Source of the DNA: Odoribacter lunatus
GTDB lineage: Bacteria; Bacteroidota; Bacteroidia; Bacteroidales; Marinifilaceae
Direction of reading: 5' to 3'
DNA length: 64,000 bases
Assembly: GCF_943193135.1 (NCBI RefSeq)
Contig: NZ_CALPCZ010000001.1
Span: 274,059-338,058 of the forward strand
The translations under genes and the position numbers were made by a program. Shown here piece after piece: positions 27,980 through 35,709 of the stretch. Numbering within the stretch: the stretch's first letter is position 1; each line of letters starts with the position of its first letter. The notes beneath the pieces were generated by a model that saw nothing but the letters and a program-made list of their open reading frames with translations, was not told where the DNA came from and searched no databases.

Positions 27980-30572
27980 GCTTGCGTACGGCTTCTCCGC
28001 ACCACAGGACAAGGGAGGTCGAGCCGATGATATACGCCCAGTCGCACCCGCTTAGCGGTACGGTACGGAATACCTCGCCTCCGAATTTCACTATCAGGAA
28101 TTGTCCCACCGGAATAACAACCATGATTATCAGAAAACCTGTACTGCGGCGTATGTTCCGGAAAGCGGAACCGGACAGGAATGCCTTGGCGTTGAACATA
28201 TTCCAGAATTGCAGAAAAACGAAAGTCGTGAAGAATACGGACAGGTTGTATGGAGAGATGCTTCCCGTTGCATCCGTAAAGTAGTATTTCAGTCCCAGCA
28301 GGAACAGGGCAAAGGTGAGCCCGATACCGATAATCCGGGTGCGCATGCCTGCGGAAATGATGAAATCGCCTGCTTTGCGGGGCCGTTCGTTCATTACCCC
28401 CGGATCGGGAGGGAGAGAAGCGAGCGCGGCAGCGGCGAATGTGTCGATAATCATGTTCACCCACAGCATTTGCGTGACCGTCAGCGGCATTTCGTGCCCG
28501 AAAACGGATCCTAACAGCACAATCAGCAAGGCCGAAAGGTTTATCGTAAGCTGAAAGAGGATAAAACGCTGGATATTGCGGTACAGGGAACGCCCCCACA
28601 TAACGGCAGTGGCGATGCTGTGGAAGGAATCGTCCAGCAGGGTGATGTCGCTGGCTTCCTTTGCCACGGAAGTACCGGAACCCATCGACAGTCCCACATC
28701 GGCATAATTGAGGGCGGGGGCATCGTTGGTTCCGTCTCCGGTTACCGCCACAACGGCTCCGTTTTGCTTGAGGAGCTGAACCAGCCGCTGCTTGTCCGTC
28801 GGTCGGGCACGGCACATGATTTTCAATTTCCCGATTCGCTTCCGGGCTTCGTCGTCCGACAGGCGTTCAAAGTCGCTTCCCGTAATGAGTTGCCCGTCGC
28901 CGTCCTGTTCCTGCCATATTCCGATTTGCCGTGCTATTTCACGGGCAGTGGCAGGAGTGTCACCTGTCACTATTTTGACATCGATTCCGGCGTGCAGGCA
29001 TTGGGCAATGGCGGCAGGCACTTCCGGTCGGATAGGGTCGGAAATGGCAACTACCCCCAGAAATACCATGTTGTCCGTGTCCGCTTCCCCATAAGCGAAT
29101 CCCAGGGTGCGCATTGCTTGGTTTTGGTATTGCAACAAACGGTTTTCTATGGCCGGGCGATAGTCTTCCAATGCTTTGATGCCTGCTTGCGTCAATATCC
29201 GCCTGCATCGGCCGAGAACGATTTCCGGCGCACCTTTCATATAGAGCCGTTTCGCACCCGATGTAGTGCGTATGAGGGTCGTCATGTATTTGCGTTCCGT
29301 GGAAAAAGGAAGCTGCTCGATGATTTCCGCGTTCTCCCGCAGCTCCATGTAGTTTACACCCTGTTTCTGCAACCATAGCAGCAAGGCCGCTTCGGTGGGA
29401 TTGCCCAATGGTTTGACGTTGTGCGGGTCGGAAAAGTCGAGGTAAGCGGTGGAGTTTACACAGATACCCTCTTTTACCAGTAGGGATGCCTCGTCCGTTC
29501 CCAGCTTTCCGTCGGGCAATGTATCGAAATCGGCACGGCAGACCTGCATCCGGTTTTGGGTCAGCGTGCCCGTTTTGTCCGTACAGATGACGGTCGTAGC
29601 ACCCATCGTTTCGCAGGCGTGCATCTTGCGTACCAGGTTGTTCGTCTTGAGCATTTTGCGCATGCTTAGCGCCAGACTTAGCGTCACACTCATGGGCAGT
29701 CCTTCGGGAACGGCAACGACAATCACGGTGACGGCTACCATGAAGTAGCGCAGGATACGTCCCGCCGTGTCCAGCGTAAAGAGATTATCGCTCTGAATAA
29801 CTCCCGAAAGGATGTCTTTGCACAGTAAGATTGCGAATGTAGCAATAGCAACAATAAAGCCGGCAATGCTGATAAGCCGGGCCAGTTTCTCCAGTTGCTG
29901 ACTAAGAGGGGTTTTGTCGTCGGTGATTTCCGTGGATTTGCGCGCCACTTTCCCGAATTCCGTGCGGTCGCCTACGCTTTGTATTTTATAGATGCAATGT
30001 CCGTTTACAAGAGTCGTGCCCCGGTATATCCGGTTGGAGGGATATGTTGCATCATGGTCGAAAGCCGCCGGATCCGTTGTCTTGTCCGTCACCGGTTCGC
30101 CGGTCAGCGTCGATTCATTGACCTGCAACGACACAGCTTCCAGCAGTTCCCCGTCGGCGGGTATCTCTTCTCCCGTTTCGAGAATCACGATATCGCCTAC
30201 CACCAGGTCTTTTTTTAAAGCTTCCTGCACCTGACCGTTGCGGATGACTTTGTAAAGTACGTCTTCATTAATTTGGTTGAGCAATTCAAATTTCCGGTTG
30301 GCATCCAGCTCAAACCAGAAACCGACACCTGTCGCCAGAAAAATAGCGCTGAAAATACCGATGGTCTCCGCATATTCATGGTGAACGATGGAAATCACCA
30401 GCGAAAGCGTCGCCGCCACCAACAGAATCCGGATAATGGGGTCCCGGAACTTTTCCAGAAACAATTTCCAAAGGGGCGTTCGGGCAGGAGGGGTAAGTAC
30501 ATTGGCACCTTCCTTTTCCCGGCTTTGCCGTACTTCCGAATCATTTAAACCGGAGTAGTGTTTCGTTTCCAT
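27948..30572 (-). CDS. calcium-translocating P-type ATPase (PMCA/SERCA-like)
   Basis: An 874 aa P2-type cation pump. TLTGEP (155-160) is the dephosphorylation loop, PEGLP (289-293) the ion-binding kink typical of Ca2+ ATPases, and DKTGTLT holds the phosphorylated aspartate at 332. MxGDGxNDAPAL-type TGDGTNDAPALNYADVG follows, and about ten membrane segments are visible. An N-terminal cation-ATPase domain is present (about 5-70). Ca2+ is the most likely substrate from the PEGLP motif and family; Mn2+ or other cations are possible. It is convergent with bioC, with 3' ends overlapping. Confidence 0.9.
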   Translation of the reverse strand: METKHYSGLNDSEVRQSREKEGANVLTPPARTPLWKLFLEKFRDPIIRILLVAATLSLVISIVHHEYAETIGIFSAIFLATGVGFWFELDANRKFELLNQINEDVLYKVIRNGQVQEALKKDLVVGDIVILETGEEIPADGELLEAVSLQVNESTLTGEPVTDKTTDPAAFDHDATYPSNRIYRGTTLVNGHCIYKIQSVGDRTEFGKVARKSTEITDDKTPLSQQLEKLARLISIAGFIVAIATFAILLCKDILSGVIQSDNLFTLDTAGRILRYFMVAVTVIVVAVPEGLPMSVTLSLALSMRKMLKTNNLVRKMHACETMGATTVICTDKTGTLTQNRMQVCRADFDTLPDGKLGTDEASLLVKEGICVNSTAYLDFSDPHNVKPLGNPTEAALLLWLQKQGVNYMELRENAEIIEQLPFSTERKYMTTLIRTTSGAKRLYMKGAPEIVLGRCRRILTQAGIKALEDYRPAIENRLLQYQNQAMRTLGFAYGEADTDNMVFLGVVAISDPIRPEVPAAIAQCLHAGIDVKIVTGDTPATAREIARQIGIWQEQDGDGQLITGSDFERLSDDEARKRIGKLKIMCRARPTDKQRLVQLLKQNGAVVAVTGDGTNDAPALNYADVGLSMGSGTSVAKEASDITLLDDSFHSIATAVMWGRSLYRNIQRFILFQLTINLSALLIVLLGSVFGHEMPLTVTQMLWVNMIIDTFAAAALASLPPDPGVMNERPRKAGDFIISAGMRTRIIGIGLTFALFLLGLKYYFTDATGSISPYNLSVFFTTFVFLQFWNMFNAKAFLSGSAFRNIRRSTGFLIIMVVIPVGQFLIVKFGGEVFRTVPLSGCDWAYIIGSTSLVLWCGEAVRKLRPVFCKRNT

Positions 30573-30652
30573 ATCTTGGTTTAACTTGAAGCGTAGATAA
30601 GAGTTGTTTATTATCGCTTAAAGAGTCATACTATATACTATAATACCTCTTG

Positions 30653-30660
30653 CAAAGATA
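30653..30660 (-). promoter_or_regulatory. -7 promoter box for the P-type ATPase
   Basis: The minus strand reads TATCTTTGC, fitting TAnnTTTG, about 80 bases before the ATG. It lies just beyond the stop of the decayed winged-helix gene on the same strand. Confidence 0.45.
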
Positions 30661-30687
30661 CGAAAAACCGAAAAATTCATAGATTAT

Positions 30688-31031
30688 TTAGTGTCAATTA
30701 TTTCCCAATGCCCTTGTTTGCGGCCTCCGATGCGTTTCAGAATACCAAGTTTTTGCAACCGGGCAAGATTATACTTTACACCGTTTTCTGTGATTTGGGG
30801 GATAGAATCACTTATTTCTTTTCTTGTTACAGATGGATTTTGTTTGACATACGCTAAAATAGCTTGTTGCTGATCTGTCAGACGTTTAGTAGTCTTTTGG
30901 GTAGTCTTTTGAGTAGTCTTTTGGGTAGTCTTTTGGGTAGTCTTTTGGGTAGTCTTTTGAGTAGTCTTTTGGATAGTTTTTTGGATAGTTTTTTGGATAG
31001 TTTTTTGGGTGGTTGTGGTAACCAGAAATAA
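30688..31031 (-). pseudogene. C-terminal winged-helix remnant of an ATP-binding regulator
   Basis: The minus strand is open for about 114 codons to a stop at 30688-30690, but has no ATG, and an in-frame stop lies at 31032-31034. The product is a ten-unit QKTT/QKTI repeat followed by a winged-helix domain (LTDQQQAILAYV, PSVTRKEISDSIPQIT, GVKYNLARLQKLGILKR, GGRKQGHWEII). This is the usual C-terminus of the AlbA_2/AAA_4-type ATP-binding transcription regulators common in Bacteroidetes. The N-terminal ATPase-like part is missing, so this appears to be a 3' remnant of a once longer gene. Confidence 0.65.
30888..31007 (-). repeat. ten 12-bp tandem repeats encoding QKT(T/I)
   Basis: Ten consecutive 12-base units. 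On the minus strand three read CAAAAAACTATC and seven CAAAAGACTAC with C or T last, encoding QKTI three times and QKTT seven times. The frame is maintained throughout. Such linkers expand by slippage. Confidence 0.85.
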
Positions 31032-31046
31032 TTAGCCCGGTTTTGC

Positions 31047-31256
31047 CCAAAAAAAGGCTGTTTTTTTATAGTAAAAAACCTGATGGAAGAAATTGGGAAT
31101 CAATACGATACATGACCAAAAAAAGGGTACGTTTTTTTAAGCTGACTTTCGCCTGAAGACCAAAAAATGTAACGTATTGATTTACTTTAAGAAATATTTT
31201 TTACTTTTGCCGCCAAATCACGAAAATCGTGGCCATTTTAAACGTACGTTTTTTTA
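31047..31256 (+). repeat. repeated A-tract/T-tract motif ahead of the HU-like gene
   Basis: CCAAAAAAAGG followed by T-rich sequence occurs at 31047-31068 and 31116-31140; the latter shares GTACGTTTTTTTA with 31244-31256. A promoter box lies between the last two. The stretch 31035-31310 has no coding frame. The repeats could be bends or binding sites for a nucleoid protein. Confidence 0.4.
31202..31209 (+). promoter_or_regulatory. -7 promoter box for the HU-like gene
   Basis: TACTTTTG fits TAnnTTTG; TTTA at 31181-31184 lies 17 bases upstream as a possible -33 region. The ATG at 31311 is about 100 bases downstream, and the leader contains a CACGA-AAA-TCGTG hairpin (31219-31231). Confidence 0.45.
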
Positions 31257-31310
31257 TGGTAAGATTCAGGTAACATCCGCTTAACCACCGGATATAAACA
31301 ACTATAAATC

Positions 31311-32033
31311 ATGGCAGAAAATACCATTTTATCAGTGGATTTGTATGACAATATTTTGACATCCGATCCAAACGACTACAGCGGTCGAGTAAACATTACA
31401 GGTACGGTGCGCAATGCGGATATTGCCGCGCGGATTGTGGCGGAACGTACGGAGTACCGAAAAGAGACGATTGAACATATTCTGAATCTGGCTGACCAGA
31501 AAAAGATTGAGGCGATAGCCCAAGGCAAGAGCCTTGTAGACGGGGTGGGACAATATCTGTTGAATGTCAGCGGTTCTTTCATCGGCACCCAGCCGGTGTT
31601 TGACCCCAAAGTACACAAGTTTGGTGTTACCTATACACCGGGTAAGTTATTGCAGGAGGCCATGAAGAAATTGAGCGCGCGCCTGCAGATTGCCCAGGTG
31701 GGACCGGCTATCAATGATATTACCGATTCCACGACCGGCAAAGTGAGTGAAATGCTGACACCCGGCGGACCTGCAATTATCACGGGCAGCGGCATCCTGC
31801 TCAAAGGGGACGACCCTGCCGTAGGCGTTTATTTCAAACCGGACGGAGAGGGTGAAGCCAAGAAAGTAGACCTCGTTATAGCCAACACGAAATCACAGAT
31901 TATTATTTCCATACCCACATTGGCTCCGGGACAATACCGTTTGAGCGTCACTACACAGGCAGGTGCCAACTATCAGATATTGAAAACGCCCCGCACGTAT
32001 GAATTTCCCATTTTACTGACTGTAGGTGCTTAA
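31311..32033 (+). CDS. HU-like DNA-binding protein with C-terminal Ig-like domain (DUF4469)
   Basis: A 240 aa cytoplasmic protein. Residues about 1-120 match the HU/IHF-like domain of Bacteroidetes (SGRVNITGTVRNADIAARIV, RKETIEHILNLADQKKIEAI, GVGQYLLNVSGSFIGTQ). Residues about 130-240 form the DUF4469/Ig-like beta domain (GPAIITGSGILLKGDDPAVG, QIIISIPTLAPGQYRLSVTT). This pairing is found across Bacteroidetes, often in several copies and near mobile elements; the role of the beta domain is unknown. It stands alone with a long AT-rich leader. Likely chromosomal architecture or regulation, which is inference. Confidence 0.82.
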   Translation: MAENTILSVDLYDNILTSDPNDYSGRVNITGTVRNADIAARIVAERTEYRKETIEHILNLADQKKIEAIAQGKSLVDGVGQYLLNVSGSFIGTQPVFDPKVHKFGVTYTPGKLLQEAMKKLSARLQIAQVGPAINDITDSTTGKVSEMLTPGGPAIITGSGILLKGDDPAVGVYFKPDGEGEAKKVDLVIANTKSQIIISIPTLAPGQYRLSVTTQAGANYQILKTPRTYEFPILLTVGA

Positions 32034-32079
32034 TCTTATAGGTAAATGTATGTGTGACGATTTATAAAAACAAATTCTT

Positions 32080-33648
32080 ATGAACAATTCAGATGAAGTA
32101 ATTACTTGTCCGTATTGCAGTGAGGAGATTTTCGCTACGGCAAAAAAGTGCAAACATTGCGGGGAATGGTTAACGGAGGATGCACAAAGGTCTCCTAAAA
32201 GTGCAAATGTTTCAACAGAAACTGTCGGAATAAAAAGAGAAGGACTATTGCGCATTCCCCGAGGCAGTAAGTTTTGGGGATGGTTTGCCGGAATTACAGT
32301 ATTGTCAACAGTTAGGGTAATTTTACAAGGGAAAGAAGTAGATAGTGCTTTATTTACATGGGATTTGCTGTTGTTTTGGGGATTTCTGTTGTTCGTGCAA
32401 TATATGAAGAACTTCAAACAGGAGATTCCGTTGTTGAAGTTTTTGCCGTGGTGTTTTTTAGCGAATGCTATTATGGATATTGTTCTGAAGGCTAAAATGA
32501 GTGATGAAGACTACTGGCTTTTAAGTACTGTATTGTTCTTGGGGCTGCTTGTTTTCATATTATGTATTGCCAGGCAGTTGATGAAATTTTCTGAGGAGCC
32601 GACAGGGGGAGTGAAAAATTTAGGCAGTTTTATGTTTGTCGCTTATTTGACTATTATTATTACTTGGCCGTTTTTTGTGTTTTATTATGAGGTTTATGAG
32701 GTGTCGGAAGAAAAGTCAATGATTGATTGGATTAACGAAGGGTGGGACATAGTAGCAGTGTCGATTGTTATTTATATTTTGTTGGCACGAGTGTTTTATA
32801 AGGCTCGGCGATATAATGAGTTGCATCTGAGAGAAAAAACTGTCGAAGTGGAGAAAAGGGTGGAAGACAGAAGGGAAGAGGTACTGTCTGTTCAGTCTCC
32901 AGTGGTATTAGAGCAAGAGAATGCAGAAAAAGTCAAAGTACAGAAGGGGGGAAAAAAGAGACTATCTAAGCATAAAATTGGCATATTCGTTGTGATGTTG
33001 CTACTGGTTGCAGCTGGGATTGGGGCGTGGCGTATTTTTGAAAGTAAGACTCCACACTATTATTTACGTGCAGGAGTAGATTGGATACCCAATAATAACC
33101 ACACTTGTCATATTGGAATTGTTTCCAATGCAGAGTCGGATGCTTACTTTATGGAAACGGAGTGGCAAGGAGATTTGATGCTTGCCATTTCAGATGGACC
33201 AGGTAGCAAAATAATACCAGTTTTATCTTCCTACGAACTTTCTCATTCACGGGAGTTTCGTGCTATCACGAATAAATCCTCGGTGGAAGCATATGGTTTT
33301 ATTCGTTCTGTTTATCCCAGTTCCCGATTGGCGGATGTCGTCTATTTTGATTTCCATCAGGATGTTGCCAGTGAAGATTTCAGCGTGTATGGAAAAGTAG
33401 ATATCCGCACGAAAGAATTCACCTTGTACATAGGGACTTTGTGGGGAATTATCACTAAAGGAAACTATGCGGATTGTTATTTGTGTGAGCGGGAGGGTTT
33501 GATGCATATTTTTCGACAATCCGGTATAGGGGAGTCTGCGAATCCTGTTGTAAAGTTTAAACTTTCGGATTATATCAAGCATGATAAGAGGGATTGGTAT
33601 GATTCGAAATTCAGGGAAAGGATTATAAAATGGTTGGAGAATCAATAA
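32080..33648 (+). CDS. zinc-ribbon membrane protein, unknown function
   Basis: A 522 aa protein. A zinc ribbon CPYC...CKHC has cysteines at 10, 13, 24 and 27. Several hydrophobic segments follow (about 64-80, 90-107, 115-130, 140-160, 185-205, 220-240), then a charged stretch, one more membrane segment (about 300-318) and a C-terminal domain of some 200 residues without recognisable motif. This layout is seen in unannotated membrane proteins; I do not recognise the C-terminal domain. It follows the HU-like gene by 46 bases and ends with its own hairpin terminator. Function unknown. Confidence 0.75.
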   Translation: MNNSDEVITCPYCSEEIFATAKKCKHCGEWLTEDAQRSPKSANVSTETVGIKREGLLRIPRGSKFWGWFAGITVLSTVRVILQGKEVDSALFTWDLLLFWGFLLFVQYMKNFKQEIPLLKFLPWCFLANAIMDIVLKAKMSDEDYWLLSTVLFLGLLVFILCIARQLMKFSEEPTGGVKNLGSFMFVAYLTIIITWPFFVFYYEVYEVSEEKSMIDWINEGWDIVAVSIVIYILLARVFYKARRYNELHLREKTVEVEKRVEDRREEVLSVQSPVVLEQENAEKVKVQKGGKKRLSKHKIGIFVVMLLLVAAGIGAWRIFESKTPHYYLRAGVDWIPNNNHTCHIGIVSNAESDAYFMETEWQGDLMLAISDGPGSKIIPVLSSYELSHSREFRAITNKSSVEAYGFIRSVYPSSRLADVVYFDFHQDVASEDFSVYGKVDIRTKEFTLYIGTLWGIITKGNYADCYLCEREGLMHIFRQSGIGESANPVVKFKLSDYIKHDKRDWYDSKFRERIIKWLENQ

Positions 33649-33672
33649 TATTTTTATTCGATTAAAGCTATT

Positions 33673-33698
33673 ACGGTGCATTGGAAACGATGCACCGT
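33673..33698 (+). terminator. intrinsic terminator after the zinc-ribbon gene
   Basis: ACGGTGCA (33673-33680) and TGCACCGT (33691-33698) form an 8-bp stem, followed by a T run to 33707. It ends the plus-strand transcript 25 bases after the stop. Confidence 0.75.
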
Positions 33699-33862
33699 TT
33701 TTATTTATAATCGCAGTATATTGCCACCGCCTCATTTCGGTGGTATGGTAGAGCCGGCTTTCGGCAGGTAGATAGCCGAGGGTGAGTGTGGGGTAATCGC
33801 CCCTCGTTTCGGTAGATTGTACCAACCGGCAGGAAGTATTTACTGAAGTTTTACTTCAAAAT

Positions 33863-33918
33863 CACAAAACAGGTTCCTAAAATGTGGGATTTTGCACAAA
33901 ACAGGTTCCTAAAATGTG
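33863..33918. repeat. 24-bp direct repeat, two copies
   Basis: Identical 24-base copies at 33863-33886 and 33895-33918 (CACAAAACAGGTTCCTAAAA followed by TGTG), 32 bases apart start to start. Each copy has CACA and TGTG at its two ends. The 33699-33928 gap holds no coding frame. Origin unknown; a decayed mobile-element end is possible. Confidence 0.7.
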
Positions 33919-33928
33919 AGAAATATAG

Positions 33929-33965
33929 AAAACCCCTCGTTTCATATACCGAAACGAGGGGTTTT
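33929..33965. terminator. strong hairpin, bidirectional terminator next to ftcD
   Basis: A perfect 15-bp stem AAAACCCCTCGTTTC/GAAACGAGGGGTTTT with a 7-base loop and A/T flanks on both sides, 16 bases beyond the ftcD stop on the minus strand. It should terminate transcripts in either direction. Confidence 0.8.
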
Positions 33966-33980
33966 ATTATGAAGAAAGGA

Positions 33981-35684
33981 TTAAATCTTGCTGTTTACGA
34001 TTTGGAGTATCTCGGCTTCCAGGCGGTTGGCTTTTTCAACGATTTCTTCGCCCTGACGGATGATGTCGGCGGCAAAGGCTTTGTCGTCGAGACCGGCGGC
34101 GTTGATTTTGACGTTGAGGAAAGCACCCATCACACCGGCACGGGCTGCGAGTGCACCGACTCCGGCATCGGTGACGGAATTCGGATTACCGGTTTCCGCC
34201 ATGGCTTTGGCTACGGACATGCATTCGTAGCAGAGACGTAACGTCTTAAAAGGTACTTCGGTAGCATAGCGCGTGGCTTCCTGTACGGCCTGCTGGCGGG
34301 CTGCTTTTTCCGCTTCCGTCTTCTTCGGCAGGCCGAAAGCATCCATGATGCGGTTGAAAGCGTTTGTATCCTCGTCAACCAATTTGATGAGCTCCGTCTG
34401 ATAGGCTTTGCCTTTTTCCGCCCAGTCGCTGAATTCTTCCCAGCGTTCATCCCAGCCGCGTTTGTGGGAAGAGAGGTTGGCCACCATGCTGCCGAGGGCT
34501 GCACCGAGGGCTCCCATGTAAGCAGAAATGGAGCCGCCGCCGGGAGCGGGGGATTCGGAGGCCGTTTCGTCGGCAAAGTCGGTGAGCGCCATGTCCACCA
34601 GCTTCTTTTTATCTTTGGCGCCTTCGTCCTCCAAAATGTATTCGATGATTTTCTTGTGCGGGTCGAAAGGATAGAGCTCGTCGAGACCGAGGGATTTAAC
34701 GGCGATTTTTATCAGTTCTTTGTCCGAGACGCCGGTGGAGCGCTGTTGCTTGCGCAGGAAATAGCGTCCTGCATCCAGCATCGCCTGCAAGGGGAGAACA
34801 CCTACCAGTTCCGAGCCTGTCACACGGATACCGCGGTTGGCGGCCTTGCGGCACACTTCGTCGAATGCTTCGTGCATGGATGTTACGGAAATATCAGTGA
34901 GGTTCATGGAGATTTGGGCGATGCCGTATTCTTCGATAAACCAGCCGATGGCTTTCACCGACTTCAGCGTGCCGGGAATCATCACCGGCTGTCCGTTTTC
35001 GTCCAATACTTTTTTGCCCGTAACGGGATTGCCTTCCCGTTTCACCCGCCCGCGTTCGCGTACGTCGAAGGCAATGGCATTCGCACGACGGGTAGAAGTG
35101 GTGTTCAGATTCACATTGTAGGCCACCAGGAAATTGCGGGCACCGACGGCCGTGGCTCCGGTTTTTGCCGTCCATTCGTTCAGTTCGCGGGGGCCGAAAT
35201 CGGGATGCCATTGTTCGCTGCCGAGACGCTCGCCCAAGGCTTCGTATTCTCCGGCACGACAATTTGCCAGATTCTTGCGTTCGGGTGCGAATGCCGCACT
35301 TTCATAGCAATATACGGGGATGTGCAGCTCTTCTCCGATGCGTTGCGCCAGTTTCCGGGCATATACCACCGTTTCTTCCATCGTGATACCGGACACCGGT
35401 ACCAGCGGGCAGACGTCCGTAGCGCCGAAACGGGGATGGGCTCCTTTGTGCTTTGTCATATCAATCAGTTCGGCGGCTTTCTTCACCGCCCGGAATGCTG
35501 CTTCACAAACGGGCTCCGGTTCGCCGACCATCGTGACGACCGTACGGTTGGTAGCTTTTCCCGGATCGACGTCAATTACGCTGACGCCTTCTACCGTTTT
35601 CATGGCATCCGTTATCTGATTGATGATGTGCATATCGTTTCCTTCACTGAAATTAGGAACGCATTCGATGAGTTGTTTTTTCAT
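33981..35684 (-). CDS. ftcD: bifunctional glutamate formimidoyltransferase / formimidoyl-THF cyclodeaminase
   Basis: Takes the formimino group from formiminoglutamate onto THF (residues about 1-300: VPNFSEGND, HKGAHPRFGATDVCPLVP, ARNFLVAYNVNLN) and then releases ammonia to give 5,10-methenyl-THF (about 355-567: ETASESPAPGGGSISAYMGALGAALGSM). At 567 aa it is the fused two-domain form seen in animals and many Bacteroidetes. It follows hutI by 25 bases; both complete histidine breakdown to glutamate. hutH and hutU are not in the window. Confidence 0.95.
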   Translation of the reverse strand: MKKQLIECVPNFSEGNDMHIINQITDAMKTVEGVSVIDVDPGKATNRTVVTMVGEPEPVCEAAFRAVKKAAELIDMTKHKGAHPRFGATDVCPLVPVSGITMEETVVYARKLAQRIGEELHIPVYCYESAAFAPERKNLANCRAGEYEALGERLGSEQWHPDFGPRELNEWTAKTGATAVGARNFLVAYNVNLNTTSTRRANAIAFDVRERGRVKREGNPVTGKKVLDENGQPVMIPGTLKSVKAIGWFIEEYGIAQISMNLTDISVTSMHEAFDEVCRKAANRGIRVTGSELVGVLPLQAMLDAGRYFLRKQQRSTGVSDKELIKIAVKSLGLDELYPFDPHKKIIEYILEDEGAKDKKKLVDMALTDFADETASESPAPGGGSISAYMGALGAALGSMVANLSSHKRGWDERWEEFSDWAEKGKAYQTELIKLVDEDTNAFNRIMDAFGLPKKTEAEKAARQQAVQEATRYATEVPFKTLRLCYECMSVAKAMAETGNPNSVTDAGVGALAARAGVMGAFLNVKINAAGLDDKAFAADIIRQGEEIVEKANRLEAEILQIVNSKI

Positions 35685-35709
35685 ATCGTATTTTTTATTG
35701 AATAATCCG

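Noticed and set aside
30888..31007. CRISPR-like tandem repeat
   Set aside because: Repeats of 12 bases without spacers and in a continuous coding frame; not a CRISPR array.
34464..35705. Plus-strand open frame of about 410 codons across ftcD
   Set aside because: Antisense of a gene with all FtcD motifs; no domain and no promoter on that strand.
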